Source: Lunularia cruciata (lineage: Eukaryota > Streptophyta > Marchantiopsida > Lunulariales > Lunulariaceae). Taken from it: a stretch of DNA of 64,000 nucleotides. The notes beneath the pieces are model-generated. The model was given only the letters and a program-made list of their open reading frames with translations. It had not been told where the DNA came from and did not search any database. The stretch is taken from positions 39,561,001 to 39,625,000 of the forward strand of contig OX419758.1 in NCBI GenBank assembly GCA_948567375.1. Direction: 5' to 3'. The position numbers were made by a program, and so were the translations under genes. Position 1 is the stretch's first letter. Every line of letters begins with the position of its first letter. Positions 11,199-22,950 of this stretch are shown one piece after another.

Positions 11199-11738
11199 TT
11201 AGGGTAGATCATCGGGAAAGACATCTTGAAACTCATCCACCACATCCTTCAATTTTTCAGGAATTTTTCCATCGAGTTGTGCACTCTGGACTTCTCTTAT
11301 TAGACCCATAAAACATCTATTGGTCTTACAAACATTTGCCGTCCCTATGATATACAAAGGTAGTTTCTGCCTGTATGATTTTTCTTTAACCCCAATGATT
11401 GACCATTGGTGGGTTCTCACTACTTTCTTCCTCCAATCCACCATAGGTTTGTATTGCTCCATCCATGGCATGCCTAAAATTGCATCATAACGAGCTAATT
11501 GTATTACTCGCCACTCAATTGCTTCTTGATATTCTCCTACAGAGAGGGTTACCCGTCTAGGTAATGATTCAATCCTCTCATTTTGCTCATTTGATAACTC
11601 TACTTCTTCACTTCCATCTCTCTTTAGATCCATTCCCAATCTTATTGCAATAGAGCGAGACAAGAAATTCTCTATTGCTCCCGGATCTATTAATACTCTC
11701 ACTTGATTACCTTCTAGCATTCCATTCATGACAATCAA
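11199..11738 (-). pseudogene. Element A aspartic protease region
   Basis: An open stretch with the retropepsin active-site segment VRVLIDPGAIENFLS, where the usual D-S/T-G is D-P-G, then ARYDAILGMPWMEQY, a typical flap/helix region. Pro in place of the catalytic-loop Ser/Thr would probably impair the enzyme; whether it is a family trait or decay cannot be told from one copy. The C-terminal part links to the RT. Confidence 0.85.
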
Positions 11739-11833
11739 TTGTGAGGTTGCCTTTTGGGATCTTTGCGCATTATTCTTCTTCCTTCCCTTGCTTCTCTGCT
11801 TCTTTATTGAGCCAGTAAGGCCGCAAGGTACCT

Positions 11834-12940
11834 TTATTGGTGATATTTGTTTTCCGAAGTGATTTCCACCTCCTCTTCTTCAATGTGCTTCTCCATGTTG
11901 TTCAAAGATTGCCTGAATGAAGGCCGAGGGCCTCTAGGGAAACGAGTGCAACAATTGGTAGATATGTGCCCAATTTGGCCACAATTGTAACAACGGCATT
12001 GTTCTCTTCGAGTCCCTTCTCCTTGTGGGACTCCATCTCTTTGTTCTTCTACCCATCCCCGCTCCTCTTGAAGCGGTTGTGCTCCTCGATCCTGGAATCG
12101 AAGGTTGCCCAATTCCATCGGTACTGGTCCACCCATGTGTGGCATTTCTGCCCCGATAATGTTGAGGTGGAGCTACTCCTTCACCTCCACCTAATGCTCC
12201 TGCTATTCTCTACACACAAGCAATGGCTTCAAATACCGTGCAAGGATTTTGCACCATGACTTCTTGTGATTCCGCTCTTTCAACCCTTGTTTGAAATTAT
12301 CGAGAGCCTCTGATGGACTCATGTTGGTAATTGCAACTTGTAGATCTAGAAATGCCTCCACATACTCTTGTACGCTGTTCTTTTGTCTCAATCCCCGTAG
12401 TCGGGTTTGAGCCATTTGCACAGAATCCACTGATTGGAAATTCTTCAGTAGTCCTTCTTGCATTGCTGTCCATGTGACCTCCCTTCTCTCTGCTAGCATG
12501 GATCATTCCCAAGCATCATACCATGTGAGGGCTTTATCGGTCAAGTACCCACATGCAAACACGCCTGCAGCATGCTCTATGATATCTATTGAGAACAATC
12601 GGAAATATCGATTCATTCTCAAGATCCAATTTTCCACTAATCCCATCGAACGTTGCCCTTTATAAGGCTTGATGTTGTAGGTCTTCTTCATCCGGAGTAG
12701 CAATGTGGCTTCATCATTGATAGGGTTCGTAAGCACGGGTGCCTCTCCAAGTACTTCAGTTGCAGGTACTGGGTTTTGAGACGGCTCTTCTTCTTGCATG
12801 GCTTGATCGTTCCTAAGGATATGCACTTGACTTTGTAATGTCTCCATGGTCATCTTAATCTCTCGAAATTCATTCAACATCCCTTGCATTCCTTGCACCA
12901 ACTCTTGCAATTGCGGCTCCATGGTTCCTGCAACACTCAA
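11834..12940 (-). pseudogene. Element A gag
   Basis: Starts at ATG 12940 (or the nested ATG of MEPQLQELVQGMQG). An N-terminal coiled-coil-like region is followed by a gag domain (YFRLFSIDIIEHAAGVFACG, TWTAMQEGLLKNFQS, VQEYVEAFLDLQVAI) and a zinc knuckle CYNCGQIGHISTNC in the C-terminal part (11834-12145). A stop after TWYDAWE (near 12503) and a frame change near 12200 break it. Confidence 0.88.
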
Positions 12941-12955
12941 TTGCTAATGTCTACT

Positions 12956-13382
12956 TCAATACAGAGTCAATATAATCACTCTGGAAGGCGCACAAACTAT
13001 CAGAACTACCATTGGGACCTCAGAAGCTATCACTCGTTGATAATACTCCTCACCAAAATTCCTAACCACAAAATCTCTAAACATCACTTTTCGCCTCACT
13101 ACATAACGGATTTCTACTTGAGTGTTGAAAGGGAGAGGATTTGGGACATTCATCCATTTTATCACAATAAATGTAGATTGTCAAATCCCACTCTCTGTCA
13201 CATATCACCACAGGTAGAATCACTAGGTTTGGTGAGTTCATCACTTTGTCTATGAATTCTGCACCAAAATGATAAACTAGCAATACCCTCATCTGCTCAC
13301 GCTGGATGTACATAACCTTGATGTGGAATGGGTTTGAGAATGGAAAGCTAGGTGCAGGAAATTGGCCTCTCGGCGCATCCAT
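12956..13382 (-). pseudogene. Element A extra ORF upstream of gag, two repeated halves
   Basis: Between the primer site and gag lies a frame starting at ATG 13382. The first half reads VYHFGAEFIDKV...DREWDLTIYIY. The second half (12956-13165, shifted by one base) reads VRNFGEEYYQRV...APSRVIILTLY. The halves appear homologous to each other (H/NFG-E, then a hydrophobic stretch, then I-L). The same region with the same frame step survives in the relic at 38785-38837 plus 54962-55340. I recognise no family. Confidence 0.6.
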
Positions 13383-13504
13383 CCCATCCGCTCTTTAAAG
13401 TCCTTCCTAAGTCTAGCAACTACTCTATGTTCTCCACCTCAAATTACTCAGTTTCAGTAGTTAGTGCTATTCCAAGAGGGGTGATCCACTCTCTTGGACT
13501 AAAA

Positions 13505-13522
13505 CACTTGCTTTGATACCAA
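13505..13522 (-). other. Element A primer binding site (initiator-Met type)
   Basis: Minus strand TTGGTATCAAAGCAAGTG directly follows the 5' LTR end. TGGTATCA.AGC is the complement of plant initiator tRNA-Met 3' ends used by many chromoviruses. Confidence 0.9.
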
Positions 13523-14261
13523 TGTAATACTCCAAGGACAAGAGAAGAGAGAAAACACAGATTGCACACTCAAACAATAGATGCCCCAAGGGAGCACCTT
13601 CTCTTTATTATATAAACAAAGAGGATCTCCTCCAAGGAAGCTCCACCATAGGATTAGGGACACAGATAGGTGACATGTTAGCAAGCTCCACCCTTGGATT
13701 ACTTACTTGGATGGCTGACATGTCTGGTCTAAGTCCTATCTGGTTGGTCAAATAAGCTTTGACCGGAGGGAATCTTTTAGGGAATCTTCCTATAGGAATC
13801 TCAGAATCACGTGAGTAAGGTACCATTGGAAAGCTCTCGATGAGACAAAGCAGAGGGAGGGAAAGAACAGCCTTCCCTCCATTGGGGGGGGGGATCCTTC
13901 ACATTTTCAAGGCCTAATTCATCCGTTTAGGCCTCCGAAATTGCCTTCAAAGATCAGGCATATTTCGGTTCCTACTCTATTAGTAGAAGTCCTCTTTTGG
14001 TGATACCTCTTTCTGATCTGTTTAGTCCATCATGTGTAACATCCTTCCAGATGTTACCAAACCAATTCTCACCTTTAAATCATATGTCTAGCTATTGGTT
14101 CTAAGGTTCTCAAGTCTATTTCGGTTTTTGCCCTATTAGTAGAAGTACTCTTTTGGTGATACTTCTATCTTATCTATTTTTACCATCATGTATAACATCA
14201 TTCTTGATGTTACCAAACCGAATTTCACATCTAGATCATATGGCTAGCTCTTGGTATTACA
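13523..14261 (-). repeat. Element A 5' LTR (739 bp)
   Basis: Same boundaries as the 3' LTR (TGTAATACC...GTATTACA on the minus strand). A good TATA box (minus strand GTTTATATAATAA, near 13606-13616) lies ~85 bp before the LTR end. It differs from the 3' LTR by substitutions and indels, including a 14-bp insertion near 13628, so the insertion is not recent. A run of ten or more G lies near 13885. Confidence 0.95.
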
Positions 14262-14458
14262 CATATGGTGTGAAATCCATAGTCATAGGAGACGTCTTCT
14301 TGCATGTAGTGTCACACACTATTTTTTATAGTTTTGCCACTCCTTTTCATCTTTCTTGTCTCCTCATCAATATGTAGTAGCCATGCTAGGTGGTCATGAG
14401 ATGGTTATCATATGCATTAGAGCTTCCTTGGACCTCAAACCCGACTAGGTGGTTGTCC
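14262..14458. other. Background sequence F, segment 2
   Basis: Starts with catat, the right target duplication of element A. Weakly similar to 33960-34083 (ttgtctcct.atcaat). No gene seen. Confidence 0.5.
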
Positions 14459-15146
14459 TATGAGCCGGGCTGTCTCTCACTCAAGATGAACCTCTGATGG
14501 CTATTATGGTAGCGCACCATGGACTAAGAAGGTAAATTACCTCAACTCCATCATACTCCTCCAAGGTTGACACTCCAAGACTCAAACCATTGCTCACTAG
14601 AGAACTCAATGAGAGAGATAGTTATAAATGAAAGGATGATGAGTACCTCTTCACCCCTAGTTTATATACTTGTGAAATAGTCACACACCAAAGTTACTGA
14701 TTATTGGAGTAACTCAAGTTATTAGGCTAAAGGTCAAATAAAGTCACAATGCTAAAAGAATGTCCATACTCATAGGAATATTCTCCTAAGCATTTGGCCT
14801 TATCTTTACCCAGTGACTAAGTCAAGGATTCCTTTGTATGGGCTATCTTTGGACTATAGAAGAATCCAAAACAAAAAGGCTTGTGGGTCCAAGAGTTCTC
14901 AACTCTTTCCTCAAAGCCAAACACCTAGGAATAATACCAAGTCAACACACTAGAATCCAAAATAGTGGTGCTCATCTTTTCCACTTCCTTTAAAATAAGG
15001 TCTCTTTATCTTAGCTATGACTAACTTTAGCTAATCATGAATAATATAGAACCATCTTTTATCTCTATATAAATAATATCTCTAAAGTACTTATAATAAC
15101 AAACTAAATATCACAATAACACATACATGCAAAAATGGGTGTTACA
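14459..15146 (-). mobile_element. Family B solo LTR (688 bp)
   Basis: Plus strand TATGAGCCGGGC...GGGTGTTACA, flanked by gtcc (14455-14458, 15147-15150). It sits at almost the same place in F as the B element 34084-37690 in the second F copy: both right flanks continue gtccaag.tg.at..t followed by ccttcaatactatttcttg. Confidence 0.9.
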
Positions 15147-15950
15147 GTCCAAGTGGATGTCTCAAATACCTTCAATACTATTTCTTGTCCAATGTTTTTT
15201 TGAGCTCTTCATTCTATAGGGGATCAGCTCTTGTCCTTGATTTCTTTTGTGTGTATTTCTATGACATTGAGACACAATTGTGGTACAACCATCATACTAC
15301 CAAAAGTGAGTTCACTCAATTAGCATTTGTAGAGGATACATGCTAGGGAGATCCTTTGGGAGGGCCTTTATCTGCCATAACTTTGTATGAGTTGGTATCT
15401 ACCTTTCCCACATGTATTTTTCCATCCTTATTGGATGATACCAATATCTTGGGCCCCTTGGAGGATGTAGTCTAGGTAGTGTAGGATTTCACACTTAGTC
15501 TTGAGACCTTTGGTTTATGAATTTAGACTAAAAAATGCAAGGTCTAGAGCCCACATACTATCCTTACTCCCTTTGACTTCCCATTAGGATTCTAGTTCCC
15601 AATAGGAGTTTTGAGGGTATTGGGTTCCCCTCTTGGAGATGAGGACTTTTGCAGCTCTTTTATCTCAAATACATTGATTTAGGCTACCACCCATGCCTAT
15701 TGACTCTTCCAATTGGAAAACACACAAGGTGGCTTACTCTCTCTTTTGCAATGTTATGTCATGAGAGCATCCTATTTAGCATGTATATATCCTCCCACAA
15801 CGGTTCTCCTACTACACCTATGGTCCTTTGATAGTCATATGCAACACACCTTCTCCATACTCTTAGGGCCTTGTATGCTCCAACAATTTCCAGATGATTG
15901 GCAATGATTATATCTAGCTTTTGCCATAGTCATAGAAGGATGTGGTATCT
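15147..15950. other. Background sequence F, segment 3
   Basis: Similar to 37691-38100 over its first part (ccttcaatactatttcttgt). Short frames only; no protein family recognised. Ends with tatct, the target duplication of X2. Confidence 0.5.
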
Positions 15951-16612
15951 TATGACAACCTAGCAAATATCACTTTTGTGGTAATCATGTAAGTAAAGTT
16001 TGCTCCTACAGAGATACGAGTTAGAAATATCCAAATACAAAGCAAAGTAACCAAATTAGTTCTTCTTGAGTTCTTCTTTAATCTCTAAGTAGAAACCACA
16101 CCCAAAAGAGAGTAACAAGCACTAAAATGCAGTCTCATCACAACAATTTGTCACCCATAACCACAAATCTTTCAATTCTGTCCAAACAAACTTGATTGTG
16201 ATGATTCAATTCCTCCAAAAAATATCTACTTCACTATTAAATGATTTCATCTTGGAATTGTATTCTACCTCTCCATCGAAGGCACAACTTCCTTGATCAA
16301 AATTGCCTCACATCAACTCAATGCTGCACTCACAATTGTAGAAAACCACCAACACTACAATTCTTCTTAAATCTGTCAAGGCATTGCTTCGATTGCTATC
16401 CACTCAAGATCAAACACACAAATGGAATCAAAGATGTAAAATCCAACATCTAACACTCAAAGTTGCACTTCAAATTTCTCCCTGCACTCACAAACACACC
16501 CATAGAATCAATGTTTGGAATTAAGCTCAAGTGATAGGCACTACTTCATAGCACTTTGCTTCATCTATTCTCATAAATATGAATACTAAACAACAACATA
16601 CTACAAATACCC

Positions 16613-16623
16613 CCTTTAAATAG
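16613..16623 (-). promoter_or_regulatory. X2 LTR TATA-like box
   Basis: Minus strand CTATTTAAAGG. The same box occurs at equivalent places in X3 (21168-21179), X4 (54279-54288), X5 (40825-40834, as GTATTTAAGG) and X6 (63797-63807, as CTATTTAAGAG), always ~660-675 bp before the LTR 3' end. It would start transcription of gag-pol, placing the X reading frame in U3. Confidence 0.6.
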
Positions 16624-16699
16624 GCAAAGCTTTAGTAATTATCTAACTTCCTAAACCTATTCCTAACAACTTTACCAACCTATAGATTTGAAATGACAA

Positions 16700-18300
16700 T
16701 GCACCTCTTCATATTTGCCCCTTCCTAGCTCAACATTATAACTACCTTATCCAATATCTACTTCTATGTTAGCTTCTAAACCCAAGGAAATTCCCTTCAC
16801 CTAATGTTCTTTGGGTTCTACATCCACTAGTTCTCCTACCAATTTTAACATGTCTTCACTCTAATTTGCAATTAAAGACATATGTAATCTATCTACCTCT
16901 TTATCTTGCAACCCACTCTTCTCTAAAGACTCAAATGACAAATTTGAAGACACATGAACCCCAATTTCTTATACATTGGGTTTAGTCCATAAACTATCCC
17001 AAATTTTACCTAATTCTAACTTGACTAAATCTAGTCTAATAGTTACATTATCTTCTACGTCCAATATCTTCCTATCTACTTGAGTTTTGAGACTAATCAC
17101 TAATGCATTCAGATCTTTGTCTTTTGCATTCTTCTCCCTCATCTCCTACACTAACAACTTCAACTTGTGTAGTCTTCTTTCCTTTCCTAGTCTTCATATT
17201 GGATTCAGTACTCAACATCACCTTCAACTGTACTGCAACAGCTTCAATTGTCCTTGATTGTTCTCACCTCTCCTTCTCACAATTAGCCAGCCAATCCTCT
17301 TGATACATCTTCAACTCCTCAGTGAATTCTGCTTGCAGATGCTCTCTCTCCTTCTTTTGTGTCAAGTTCTCCTACAAACTATGAATTATCTCTTTTAATC
17401 TTTCTTCTTCCTTGTATCTCCTTGTTAACTCTCTCTGCCAACATTGCCTCTTCTCCTCTATGCCTCACACTGTCAAGTTCTTGCTCCCTTTCAATTATAT
17501 TTGCAGTAGCATGTATGACTTCTAATTGAGAATCCTCAAACTCCTTCTTTAATCTTTTGTGCTAGCTACCTGCTTTCTTCTATCTACAACATTTTGTTCT
17601 TTAATTCTATCTTTATTCTCCACTTCTTTCAGTAGATTCTCATTTATCTTCTTTTGTAATATTGCATCTACTTGCAATATCTCTCTTTCCTCCTCTCCTT
17701 GGATTAGACTCTCTTTCAACTCCAAATTCTTTGACTCTAATCTTTCCAATATTTGTAACACATTCTTCACACTAGGATGCCTACTTTGCATTTCTTTCTT
17801 CATGTTCTCCATCTGCAACAGTAGTAGACACACAATTGCTTGAAGATACTCTACTCCTTCATGTTGTTTCTTCTCTTCTTCTTTTGACACCTTACTTTGG
17901 AGTATGGATCTTTGTATCAAGATTGACTTCTCATTCTCCGAGCTTCCAATTTCTTTTGATTCTTTTCTTTTGCTCGGCCTCACTTACTGCACTTCTCCTT
18001 GATCTAATTCCTTTCTGAATTACAATCTTAGTTTTGAACTCTTTCGGAACTTCATCTTCCTCCTTCTCATAACTTGCAGCTTTGGTCTTTTGATCCTTCT
18101 CTTCTTCTTCTCTTGACTACTAAACCTCTACACCTTCTTCACTCCCATTGCTTGATTCTCCACTCTACAACATGAGCTCCACTTCTTCTCCTTTTGAGTT
18201 CTCCGATCCGTACTTAGCTTCTTCTTCTAACTCTCCCTCCGATGACACAATCACCATAATGTCTTTTTATGGATTTACCTTTCTTGCTTTCTGAGGTCTC
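16700..18300 (-). pseudogene. X-LTR protein, acidic and coiled-coil part (X2)
   Basis: The best open piece, 17549-17983, reads Glu/Lys-rich helix-forming sequence (GVEYLQAIVCLLLLQMENMK, VKNVLQILERLESKNLELKE, QVDAILQKKINENLLKEVEN), a long coiled coil. Sequence to either side translates in pieces into the same family. Boundaries are approximate. More diverged from the X3/X4/X5 group than those are from each other, so it is an older insertion or another subfamily. Confidence 0.6.
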
Positions 18301-18429
18301 CCTGATGCAAACTCTTCTTCTGGCCAACTCCTCTTCCTTGTCTTTGGAACAGTTACTACCACCTTCACATTCTGCCCCATTTTGACATAGTGCTCATCAT
18401 TGCTCCGGATTTGCTAAATGTATTGTTGT

Positions 18430-19190
18430 TCATTTGCATTGGCTTCTCTTCTTAAATCCAAGTGGAAATGAGGCACCATCTTTTGTTCTCTTTGCTGCAT
18501 TCAGTAAATTCAACCCCAAGTAGAAATGGGTTGCAAATGGGACAATGTAGTGTAGCAACATCTTGTTTTGCATATTCCACACCATTTGCCTTGTGCGTTG
18601 TTGAAAACACTTTGCCCAATTGATGGGTTCTCTTGCAAAAAATTTGTGAAAGAACAGAACTTGGTGTTTCATCACATAGTCATTCTCTCCAGTTTAAAGA
18701 ATGCCATCATTTCTCCCACAATACCCTGCTTCATAGGATCCCAATAGCTTTTTACCTTATATCCATTCTTTGTATGTGGACTAGGAAATGATGCTCTCAT
18801 TTTTGTGGTTTCCTCTGCAACATCTCCTTTCCCAAAGAAAGTGGCTCCAATCTCTTCTCTAGCCTCTCTTCCCAAAACTAATCTCCAATCCGACTTTGTC
18901 CATCAAGCCAGATTTCCTCTCTTCCCTTCTTCTTTGGGACCCTCTAGACATTTACTCTCCACTATCTTAGTCATGGAACCTGGAAAACTTAGGTTCAAGT
19001 TCCACGTAAGAAATGTGATCCAAAGTCAACTCAAGACTTTGATTCTGGCTATCACATCTAATCAACTAATTGCAAGATTCCTCACTTCAAATTTGGCATT
19101 CTTCTTTCCACCTCCCATTGCACTTCTAACTCATGTTGGATTCACAAAAACTTTACTCACTACCACTCCTCTTCCTTGATCTCCCTCAGG
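18430..19190 (-). pseudogene. X-LTR protein, N-terminal domain (X2)
   Basis: Contains FHKFFAREPINWAKCFQQRT, LHYIVPFATHFYLGLNLLN (18430-18675) and HTKNGYKVKSYWDPMKQGIV (18672-18875), the conserved blocks of the X N-terminal domain. A stop follows the GNLA-equivalent block just before WTKSDW, the position where X4 and X5 are also broken. Frames shift between the pieces. Confidence 0.65.
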
Positions 19191-19592
19191 ATGACTTTGC
19201 AATGGCACCAAAAATTCACTTGTCATTCCTCTCCTTCTTGATTCAAATTGGGACTTTATAGTTGATGTTTCTCAATCCTTCTTCACATGCTTGTCTACCA
19301 AGAAATCACACCTTCTGCATGTACTTCTCCTTTCATTGTCAATTTCTCCCGTTCATGCCTTAGCCATTTTATGTGTGGTACAATCTTGAATGTCCAATCC
19401 CAAAGGAAAGTTGTTGCATTGTCTTTGCATTGGGTTGATCACCCCGATGCCAAGTAACCTTACTTTGGGTTGATACAAAAACGTGAATCTTCTTCTTTCT
19501 TCCATCCTTTGTGCTCAATTCTCCTTCAACTGTACACTTCTTCTTTCAAAAACCCCTTAAACCAACTCAAAACAAAAAATGTGGGTACCACA

Positions 19593-20512
19593 TATCTCAT
19601 CATAGGAGGCTATTGCACTAGCAACTTATGTAGGAGCTTGGGCCTTAGTGGCTCCACTTTTAGTAGATAGATTCTTATATGGGAGCACCTAGTTTTATTG
19701 CCATCCATCATGGCAATTGATTCAAGCACCAACACTTTCTAGATATCTCTTCAATTGGCTCAGGTTTTATTGCCAAGACTAACACATATAATATTTCCCT
19801 CTTTTGTAGACTTTGTTGTCTTAGACTCTAGGAGGGTTCAAGTGCAACTCATTGAGCATATGCACATACATACAGTTTCTAGCATCCTTATTAATAACCC
19901 TTTACATGATAGAGCTAGGATACTCTCTTGTAGCAAGAAGGGTGCCAAAAGCTTTGCTTTGTGCTTCTCCTTTGATTGATGACTTTTGGTTCACATCAAA
20001 GGAGTTCACCATATCTCTTTGACTTTGGCTAGGTCTACCACATTCAACACATTGACCAATGCCCATGTAGTTCTACATTTGATGCTAAGTGCATCCACAT
20101 GTTATGATGTGCTATTAGAGGAGAGCCTACTAGAATCCATGATGCTATTAGAGATGTGGAGGCCCATTTCCTACTTGCTCATAGTTTCAGATTGAGAATG
20201 AATGGTCCTATTAAGCCGACCTCACCAAAGGATGCATGTAGATATTATCACTTTCAGGGATGCCAACGTGTGTTGTTTGATGTGGTGTTGGCAAACCCAC
20301 TTTGACTAGAGTCCTTGGCATGAACTAGCATCCAAGCATGAGATGTAGTGATCATTGCCACCAAGGAGAAGAGAAACCACTTTGCTCCACAACTTGTCTT
20401 TGACACCTTCATCTCCACAATAGTGGAGATCTTTGGTCACCTTCATCACTAGTTTGGTGGTCTCTTTTGAGTGATAGCATAGGGATCACTATAGAGGAGA
20501 GGTGTGACAACC
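19593..20512. other. Background sequence F, segment 4
   Basis: Contains VDFVVLDSRRVQVQLIEHMH and HDRARILSCSKKG (plus strand, 19755-19979), which match VDFVSLDSRK and DRARILSCERKA near 38280-38420 in the second F copy. Protein-level similarity suggests a decayed coding region of an unidentified repeat. Nothing recognisable at 20200-20512. Confidence 0.45.
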
Positions 20513-22682
20513 TGGAAAATATCACTTTTGCGGTAATCAGGTAAGTAAAGTTTGTTCCCGCAAAAATACTAGTCAAAATTGGTCAAATATGAAGTCAAAT
20601 AGTACCAAGTATTTCTTCTTGGTTGTGTCTTTAATCTCTTAGGTAGAAACCACACCCAGAAGAGAGTAACAAGCTCACAATCTTGACAACTTGTAACAAA
20701 TTTACACACCCATAATCACAATATAGCAAATTCTATCCAAAAAAATCTTGATTGTGATGACTTAGATTCTCTTGAAGATGGCACTTCATTGCAAAATGAC
20801 TTTGCCTCAGAATTGTGTTCCACTCCTCCACTAAAGGCACAACTTCCTTGATCAAAATTGCTTTACATCAACTTAGCACTGCACTCACAAATGCATAATA
20901 CTACCAACACTACAATTTCAGATCTGTCAAGGCATTGCTCCGATTGCACTTCACTCAAGATCAAACACACAAAATGAAGATCAAGCTGCAGAATTCAACA
21001 TCCAACAAGCACACTGATTTGCACTTCAAAATTCTCCACACATCCACAAACACAATCATAGAGTTGATTCTTGGAATTAAGCTCAAGCGACGAGCACTGA
21101 AACCAATACTTTGCTTTATCTATCTTTAGAAATTATGAATATTGAACAACATTTTACTACAAATGCCTCCTTTAAATAGTAAAGCAATTGACAATTAACT
21201 AACAACTATACCATTCTACAAGAACTCTTCTAACCTGCAGATCCCTAAATGACAATGCACCTCTTCATATCTGCCTCTTCAAACCTCAAAACTATTACTA
21301 CTCCAATCCAATGTCAACCTCTTCATCAGCTTCCAAACCCAATGATCTTCCTATAACTTCTCCTTCTTTGGGTCTATCTTCAACTACCAAATTCTTCACT
21401 ATTTCTACTACTTCTTCACTAGGAACTACAATTGAGGTCATGGGTAACCTTTCTATCTCTTTATCTCCTGACCCACTCTTCTCTAATGTCTCAAATGTCA
21501 AATCTGAAGACACCTGTACTCCTACCTTTGCAACATTGGACTTCTTCTTCTCCTTCACACTACTCCTAATTCTTCCTAACTCTAAATTCACTAAATCTTA
21601 TCTGATATTGACATTGTCTCCTACTTCTAACATCTTCCTTCTACTTGCTCCCTTAGTAGAATCAAAAGAGTGTTCATATCAACATCCTTTGCTCTTCTCT
21701 TTTGAGTTTCCTGCACAAGCAAATTTAACTCGTGTAGTCTTGCTTCTTCCAACCTTCCTTTAGCCTCCGTGCACAACATTGCTCGTAGTTTTCCAACAAC
21801 TTCTCCTACTGATTCCAATGCATAACCTTGAGATTGCTCTGCCTTCAACTCCTCCCTATATATCTTCAACTCATCTTTGTACTCAACAGCAAGCATCTTC
21901 TTCTCCTCCACATACTGAGAACTCTATAACTCAACACTTCTTACCAAGTCTCTCAATCTTCCTTCCTCTTGATGATTGATCAACAACTCTCTTTGCCATG
22001 CTTGATCTTTCTTGGCTGCACTCTTCTTCAAGCCCTTTAACTCTTGCTCCATCATTGTTGCCATCACTTTCACATGAATACTTTCAATGCGCGCTTCATT
22101 GACCTCCTCTTTCATCTTTGTCAGCAACATAGTCTGCTCCTACAATTATTTGGCTTGAAGCTGCATTTCTCTCCCTCTCAACTCCAAACTCTCTTGCAAC
22201 TTCTCAAAAGTCTTCTTCTTTAACATTATATCCACCCGAAGCTCTTCAACTTCTTCTTCTCTTTGAGTTACTCGTTTTTGCAATCCTTTCACCTTTGGCA
22301 ATAGATACTTCACCACTTGCAACTCATCCGTTGCCTTCATGCAAGATTGAGGAATTACCTTTTGTTGCTCTTTCAACAACTCCAACAATGGAGTCACAAC
22401 CTGCATTAAATAATGTACTTCTCGAAAGTTCTCTTTGTCTTCGGCTCCTTCTTTGTACTTTGTCTCTTCTGCCGGTTCCTTCTTCCAAAGTCTTGATCTT
22501 TGTACTTTCAACAATACTGCATCTGAGCTTCCTTCTTCCCTACCAACTGAACTTGGGCCTGTGGGGTCTTCCTTCTTTCGCTCGGCCTCCATCTCTTCCA
22601 TGAACAAGGATACACATGGATTAGCACTTCCCTCCATACATTCAATCATCGCATGAAAGTCTTCATCTTCTTCCGCTTTGGC
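20513..22682 (-). repeat. X3 3' LTR, 5' part deleted
   Basis: Plus strand starts TGTGACAACCTGG and matches 28495-29110 over the first ~600 bp and X4/X5 throughout. Homology ends at ttccgctttggc (22682); beyond it is pol-side sequence. It retains the coiled coil and C-terminal tail of the LTR protein and the TATA-like box (21168-21179). Confidence 0.85.
21298..22670 (-). pseudogene. X-LTR protein, acidic, coiled-coil and C-terminal tail (X3)
   Basis: Opens with AKAEEDEDFHAMIECMEGSA, EDPTGPSSVGREEGSSDAVL, then KVVTPLLELLKEQQK-type blocks, VKGLQKRVTQREEEVEELR, MKEEVNEARIESIHVKVMAT, EQELKGLKKSAAKKDQAWQR and the tail DLTFETLEKSGSGDKEIERL ... LEADEEVDIGLE with stop at 21298. Long heptad-like helices indicate an extended coiled coil. 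A few stops split it into three frames (22146-22649, 21627-22130, 21298-21591). The N-terminal domain is missing because of the deletion at 22682. Confidence 0.7.
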
Positions 22683-22683
22683 A

Positions 22684-22745
22684 TAGTGTCTCCTCGATGG
22701 TGTATAGTGTCCCCTCGATGGGTATAGTTTCCCCTTGATGCTTCA
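22684..22745. repeat. Short tandem repeat, ~21-bp unit, 3 copies
   Basis: Three variants of tatagtgtcccctcgatggg in a row at the junction between pol and the truncated LTR. It may mark or have promoted the deletion. Confidence 0.75.
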
Positions 22746-22950
22746 GAGTGTAAGGACTCAATGAATCCTCCGACTTTGTATGCCTCCAAACATCTCCAAA
22801 GTACTTTATCTTTGCCAACTTAAAAAAAAATTTGTGTTTTAATTGGTACAGTCCCATCTTCCTGAATAAGACTGCTCTTTGCTCCGGGTTTAGCACTTCA
22901 AGACAATGACAAGTATGCATATAGTGATATTTGGCCACATACCTTGTACT

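Larger units (their letters stand above)
5004..14261 (-). mobile_element. Element A: chromodomain Ty3 (chromovirus) retrotransposon
   Basis: A 9.26-kb element with two LTRs, flanked by a perfect CATAT duplication (4999-5003, 14262-14266). On the minus strand the order is 5' LTR, primer site, small upstream ORF, gag, protease, RT, RNase H, integrase, chromodomain, polypurine tract, 3' LTR. The order and the chromodomain place it among chromoviruses. It is inactive: frames have scattered stops and frameshifts, the two LTRs differ at many positions, and a D solo LTR (6751-9418) splits the integrase. Confidence 0.95.
15951..19592 (-). mobile_element. X2: complete family X solo LTR (3642 bp)
   Basis: Plus strand TATGACAACC...GTGGGTACCACA, flanked by a perfect TATCT duplication (15946-15950, 19593-19597). 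This copy best proves that the X unit is a single ~3.6-kb LTR: it stands alone, with integrase-type ends and a 5-bp duplication. It contains the whole X reading frame in decayed form and the TATA-like box at 16613-16623. Confidence 0.88.

Noticed and set aside
5004-14261. tRNA gene at the primer site region
   Set aside because: Only the 18-nt primer complement is present; no cloverleaf can be drawn around it.
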